Assembly (NCBI GenBank): GCA_937923405.1
Contig: CALDUY010000003.1
Span: forward strand, 1 to 64,000
DNA length: 64,000 nt
Direction: 5' to 3'
Origin: an uncultured Gemmataceae bacterium
GTDB taxonomy: Bacteria > Planctomycetota > Planctomycetia > Gemmatales > Gemmataceae
In this document: positions 61,029 to 64,000 of the stretch, one piece after another
Layout of the letters: every line of letters begins with the position of its first letter
Numbering within the stretch: position 1 is the stretch's first letter
Made by a program: the position numbers and the translations under genes
The notes under the pieces: generated by a model
Told to the model about the DNA's origin: nothing
The model's database searches: none
Seen by the model: the letters and a program-made list of their open reading frames with translations, nothing else

Positions 61029-61360
61029 CTATGCGGGCTTCTTCTTGAGGGCGGACAGGTCCGGCGTGGGCAGCCGCTGGGCCACTTCCGCCAGGCGGCC
61101 AAGCTCCCGGTGCGTGTACCGCTCGACGACCTGGGCCGTCGCCCGCGACAGTTGGCCCCGCAGCCCGTCCGTCACGTCCGCCCGCTCCAGGTTGCTGATG
61201 TAGGTGTGCCGGAACGAGTGGAAGTCGAGCACCCGCCCGCCGTTCGTCTCCTTGCCCTTCCGCGGCATAGAGCAAGGCCCGCTGCCGGCCCGTCAGTCCG
61301 GCATACGGGGCTGCCCCGGTCCCTGAATAATCCGGGTCATCTCCTCCAGTGTGAACTCGC
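61029..61360 (-). pseudogene. Decayed tyrosine recombinase (phage-type integrase)
   Basis: The C-terminal frame, 61268 to 61029, contains DFHSFRHTYISNL with the H-x-x-R box and VERYTHRELGRLAEVAQRL with the tyrosine. Just upstream, other frames contain FTLEEMTRIIQG and AAPYAGLTGRQRALLYA, the usual start of the catalytic domain in planctomycete integrases. They run into the C-terminal part only after a frameshift and with about 100 residues missing between LLYA and the HSFRHTY segment. An in-frame TGA also lies at about 61325-61330. The gene cannot encode an active enzyme. It lies just upstream of the tRNA-Ser-like remnant, as integrases often do. Confidence 0.72.
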
Positions 61361-61548
61361 TACAGGCGTGTACCACGTCTCACTCCTCGTCCACGTAGGC
61401 CACGTCCAATCAGTGTGACTGCTTTTCGGTGTGGTGAAGGATGGGAGCGAGCGTCGATGGCGTGTCGACCGAACCAGCCCCGAAAGGCGTGCCCGACATC
61501 GAGCCGGGCTTCGCCAGCGAACAATTCCTCCGAACAAATACTCGTGTT

Positions 61549-63416
61549 TTAGCGCGTGGACGCTCGCTTGACTGATTTCACGATCAGCTTCTGTTGATGG
61601 GTGGCCGCCAAGACACGGTTATCATCCAAGACCTTGGTGGCGTAGCGGGCGTTGATGTCTCCTTCCGTACGGACCACATCCAACAGTTTGCCATCGGCTC
61701 GATTAATGACCAACTCATGATGGATCAGCATTGCCTTTTGATCTGGGAACCATTGCAGTGGCTCGGGAGAGATGTAAGTCGTCACCTGACCGCGGCCTCC
61801 AGTTTCGATCGTCACGCGCGTCGCCTCGCGTCCGGTGCTGAGTTTTCAGATAAACAAGGTCGGAGATATATCTAATAGGTTGGCTTTGTCAGGAGTGCCC
61901 ACGAAAGCAGCCAGTTCCTGACCATCCGGCGAAAAGGCCAGTGCGTTTACCTGCGGCTCTGTACGACCACCTCGGCCACCGGGATAGAGTTCGCCAGCGG
62001 TTTGTCCTGTCGTCAGATCCACGATCACGATCAAATCCGGCAAGCTCCCTCGTTCCTTGCAGGCCATCGCCAGGAAACGCCCACCTGGGCTAATCGCGAA
62101 GTAGCCAGTACGGTCTTCGGCATCAAATTGGACGGGGAAGTTCGCGATAGTTTGACCGTTATTCAGGTCGAACACCATTCCTTTCTTCACCTCAGTAACG
62201 TCGAGAGCCAAGAGTCGATCGGATCGGAGAAAGTACAACGCAAATTCCGACGGATTTGGCAGAGAGATGGCTCGGTGGAGTTTCCCACTGCGTGTCTGCA
62301 TCACGCGAATGGTGCCTTGAACATCGCGATACGCAACTCGTTCGCCGTCAGGAGAAAGCGCCGGTCGCCAACTGCACTCGACTCGGTGGGACGGGATTGA
62401 CGACTGGTGCCGGTATCGACTAGCCCCAGGGGTTTGCCCGTGCGGATGTCTCCGATCAGGAGTTTGTCGAAAGTGCTGCCGTATTGAGTCGCTCCCCGAC
62501 CTTGCCCCACGATCAGGAACTGCGATGGCCCCCAAGGAGCAAACATCAGTTGGGGATGAATCCCTCGCAGTTCGATCCAAGGAAACTTCTCCGGCCAAGT
62601 CGGCAACGCGGAGCCAGGATCAGGTGAGACTTTCCAATTCTTGGAAATCGGTGGCTCCGCTCCCTTAGCCGTGGAGGTTGGTTGCGATGGTTTCTTGGAC
62701 GCAAGTGGCGGTTGCTTCGGTTGGCTCGCGACTTGGATCGGTTTGTCCGGCAGGGCCACCAACAGCGGCTCGATCAACTCCAACTGCTGGATCGCCTTTT
62801 CCGAACGGGCCAATTCATTCTCCAACATCAACGTGACGCCCGACTTGCCGCTCTCTGGCATCTTCTGAGCAGTCAAACGCCGCAGAGCCGCTGCGTACTC
62901 GCGATCCAGTCGCAGCCGTTCTTTGACGTACTTCAGTCCCGCTTGACGCAACTCGGGATAGAGCGGAATTGCCGTGTAGTCGCTGAGTACATAGTTGTTG
63001 TACTGGTCAAACATCTTGGAACGCAGTTCGTCGGCGCTTCTGGGTAACTTGTTAATGACGGCCAAGATATCTTTATTCATCTGATCGATGACTTGCCCGA
63101 TACGGTCCCTGCCGTCTTTTCGAGTTTTCTCGAACTCGACCAACCAGACCTGGGGATCGAGATGAAGTTTGTTGGCATTCGGCGGTGAGGTCTGCCCCCG
63201 TTCCCGCTCCGCTTTCTCGCGGGAGAGGCGCTGAGCTTCCTCGATTCGGCGCTGCACCTCGGGATCTTGGGAAAAGTTCGTGACCGCTGGCTGCACCGGT
63301 TGCTGAACAGGCGGCGGTTCGGCAGTCCCAGAGCCTGACGGAGCATTCCTGTTTTTGGAGCATCCCAAGACTAGGCATCCCCACATAATTGCTGACAACT
63401 CTACCGCCGTTCGCAT
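61549..63416 (-). pseudogene. Broken WD40-type lipoprotein gene
   Basis: The start at 63416 (MRTAVELSAIMWGCLVLGCSKN) is a lipoprotein leader. An N-terminal helical region (RRIEEAQRLSREKAERERG) follows. WD40/propeller-like repeats such as ALSPDGERVAYRDVQGTIRV continue in the frame ending at 61846. The first frame runs on to 62301 with unrelated residues after LVDTGTSRQS; one extra base near 62395 would restore LVDTGTSRQ-IPSHRVECSW. The second break is a TGA at 61846-61848, in frame with the last 98 codons (KLSTGREATRVTIE...). That position most likely held TGG, since LFI-W-KLSTGRE is a typical propeller turn. Both lesions make it a pseudogene, unless they are assembly errors. Confidence 0.75.
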
Positions 63417-63946
63417 CAAGTGAGCGATTTGGTGGTTAGTGAAAGCGCCCATAGGAAAAATCTCCTAGGAGAGTGGGTAAAAGTCGAAATGGCTTAATAC
63501 GGATAGATTCATGCCTATCCCATGCTGCTACAGCTTTGTGATGTTTCGGCTGATCGAACGGAGGAGGCTTCTCAGTATATCCATGGATTGTGGTTGTTTA
63601 AATGCCGCAGCAATGATTATCAAGAAAACAGAATTAAGATGTCTAAGAAGAAATTATGCAATCTTCTGGGCGATTGGCGCGCTAGAATCTTGGGTCCAGG
63701 CAGTGAAGGGTGAAGCAGAGAAGTGTCTGGAACATTTCGTAATTTTTTGAGCAAGGCCAACTGCGGTAGGTATCTGCTGACCGAATACCTGGCTATAGAT
63801 GGACCCCGAAAACTGGACCACAAATAGAACTACTCAGGATGAAGGAGCGGCGAGGGGCCAGGACATTTGAGAAGGCAAAAGGCCGAACCCCTCGGGAATA
63901 CCGCTCGCGACGGGCTTCCCGAGGGGTTGCAGCCATTCCGGCAAGG
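63417..63946. other. AT-rich spacer with possible insertion-element end
   Basis: No convincing gene lies in these 530 bases; a 79-codon frame at 63511 has no ribosome site or family resemblance. Near 63801-63822 the sequence GGACCCCGAAAACTGGACCA resembles the terminal repeat of IS3-family elements. The stretch is more AT-rich than its surroundings. Confidence 0.4.
63886..63928 (-). terminator. Terminator of the tRNA-Ser gene
   Basis: A perfect 13-bp stem, AACCCCTCGGGAA at 63886-63898 pairing with TTCCCGAGGGGTT at 63916-63928, lies just after the tRNA 3' end on the minus strand. Bases CGGCCTTTT follow it. Confidence 0.65.
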
Positions 63947-64000
63947 CGGTGGGAGTGGGATTCGAACCCACGGTGGAGTTGCCCCCACGGAAGTTTTCAA
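63947..64000 (-). tRNA. tRNA-Ser(UGA), 5' part beyond the window
   Basis: On the minus strand the visible part starts in the anticodon loop TTGAAAA. It has a class II variable arm around GGGGCAACTCC, a T arm GTGGG TTCGAAT CCCAC, acceptor strand TCCCACC and discriminator G at 63947, as expected for serine. CCA is not encoded (CCT follows). Its T arm and acceptor differ from those of the remnant at 60881, so the two are not direct repeats. Confidence 0.85.

Noticed and set aside
61337..61537. 66-codon frame upstream of the integrase fragment
   Set aside because: The Arg/Ser/Thr-rich translation has no recognisable motif; it could hold more of the decayed recombinase but this cannot be supported.
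63511..63750. 79-codon frame in the AT-rich spacer
   Set aside because: No ribosome site, no conserved motif, and it overlaps several equally open frames.

Overview
The window looks like a chromosomal segment of a planctomycete, most likely of the Gemmata/Gemmataceae type. The evidence is the set of families it carries: two neighbouring YTV-repeat cell-wall proteins, a BBP7-type beta-barrel protein, a DUF1501 protein paired with a PSD1/planctomycete cytochrome c (DUF1549/DUF1553) protein, ThuA and Tat-exported Gfo/Idh/MocA proteins, large WD40 and HEAT-repeat exported proteins, and a bifunctional AroDE. The DNA is moderately GC-rich, genes are densely packed on both strands, and many starts have AGGAG-like ribosome binding sites. 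No prophage or CRISPR array was seen.

Layout. 1-5.4 kb: phosphodiester glycosidase, DHDPS-family aldolase, two YTV proteins. 5.4-9.3 kb (minus): ThuA protein, LOG-family/STAS pair, fatty acid desaturase. 9.5-15.9 kb (plus): HEAT and WD40 proteins in tandem, then carA. 15.9-20.3 kb: small exported or unknown proteins, a 27-cysteine protein, a 2x[4Fe-4S] ferredoxin and a GntP permease. 20.4-26.1 kb (minus): GT2 glycosyltransferase coupled to a GT-C-like membrane protein, oxidoreductase, BBP7 barrel. 26.4-33.6 kb: two large membrane proteins (one an MFS/spermidine-synthase fusion), an Ig-like exported protein, threonine aldolase operon. 33.6-37.8 kb: a small-RNA candidate, a sugar ABC binding protein (frameshifted) and permease without an ATPase, a DtxR/FeoA regulator. 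38-43.8 kb: HEAT protein, thioredoxin-like protein, DUF1501/PSD1 pair. 43.9-51.3 kb (minus): a tightly spaced run read in the order MBL hydrolase, UDPGP pyrophosphorylase, manC, ruvX, trpC, ATP-grasp, DUF885; nadD is divergent. 52-57 kb: HEAT/propeller protein, aroK-aroDE operon. 57.4-60.8 kb: membrane MutS-like ATPase and small conserved genes.

The last 3 kb (60.9-64.0 kb) differs from the rest. It holds a tRNA-Ser-like sequence without a normal D arm, a decayed tyrosine recombinase, a WD40 lipoprotein gene broken by a frameshift and a UGA stop, and a bona fide tRNA-Ser running off the window. I read this as a decayed integrative-element junction.

Metabolically the segment contributes to pyrimidine/arginine (CarA), aromatic amino acid (AroK, AroDE, TrpC), NAD (NadD) and nucleotide-sugar (ManC, UDPGP) synthesis. 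Two dispersed repeat families are visible. One is a palindromic CCCCTCTCCC-type element, found between genes and also in frame inside two coding regions. The other is a GCAGGCTTTAGCC-type intergenic element. No complete undescribed system was found; the best leads are the tRNA/recombinase scar, the in-frame palindromic insertions, the cysteine-rich protein and the small-RNA candidate.
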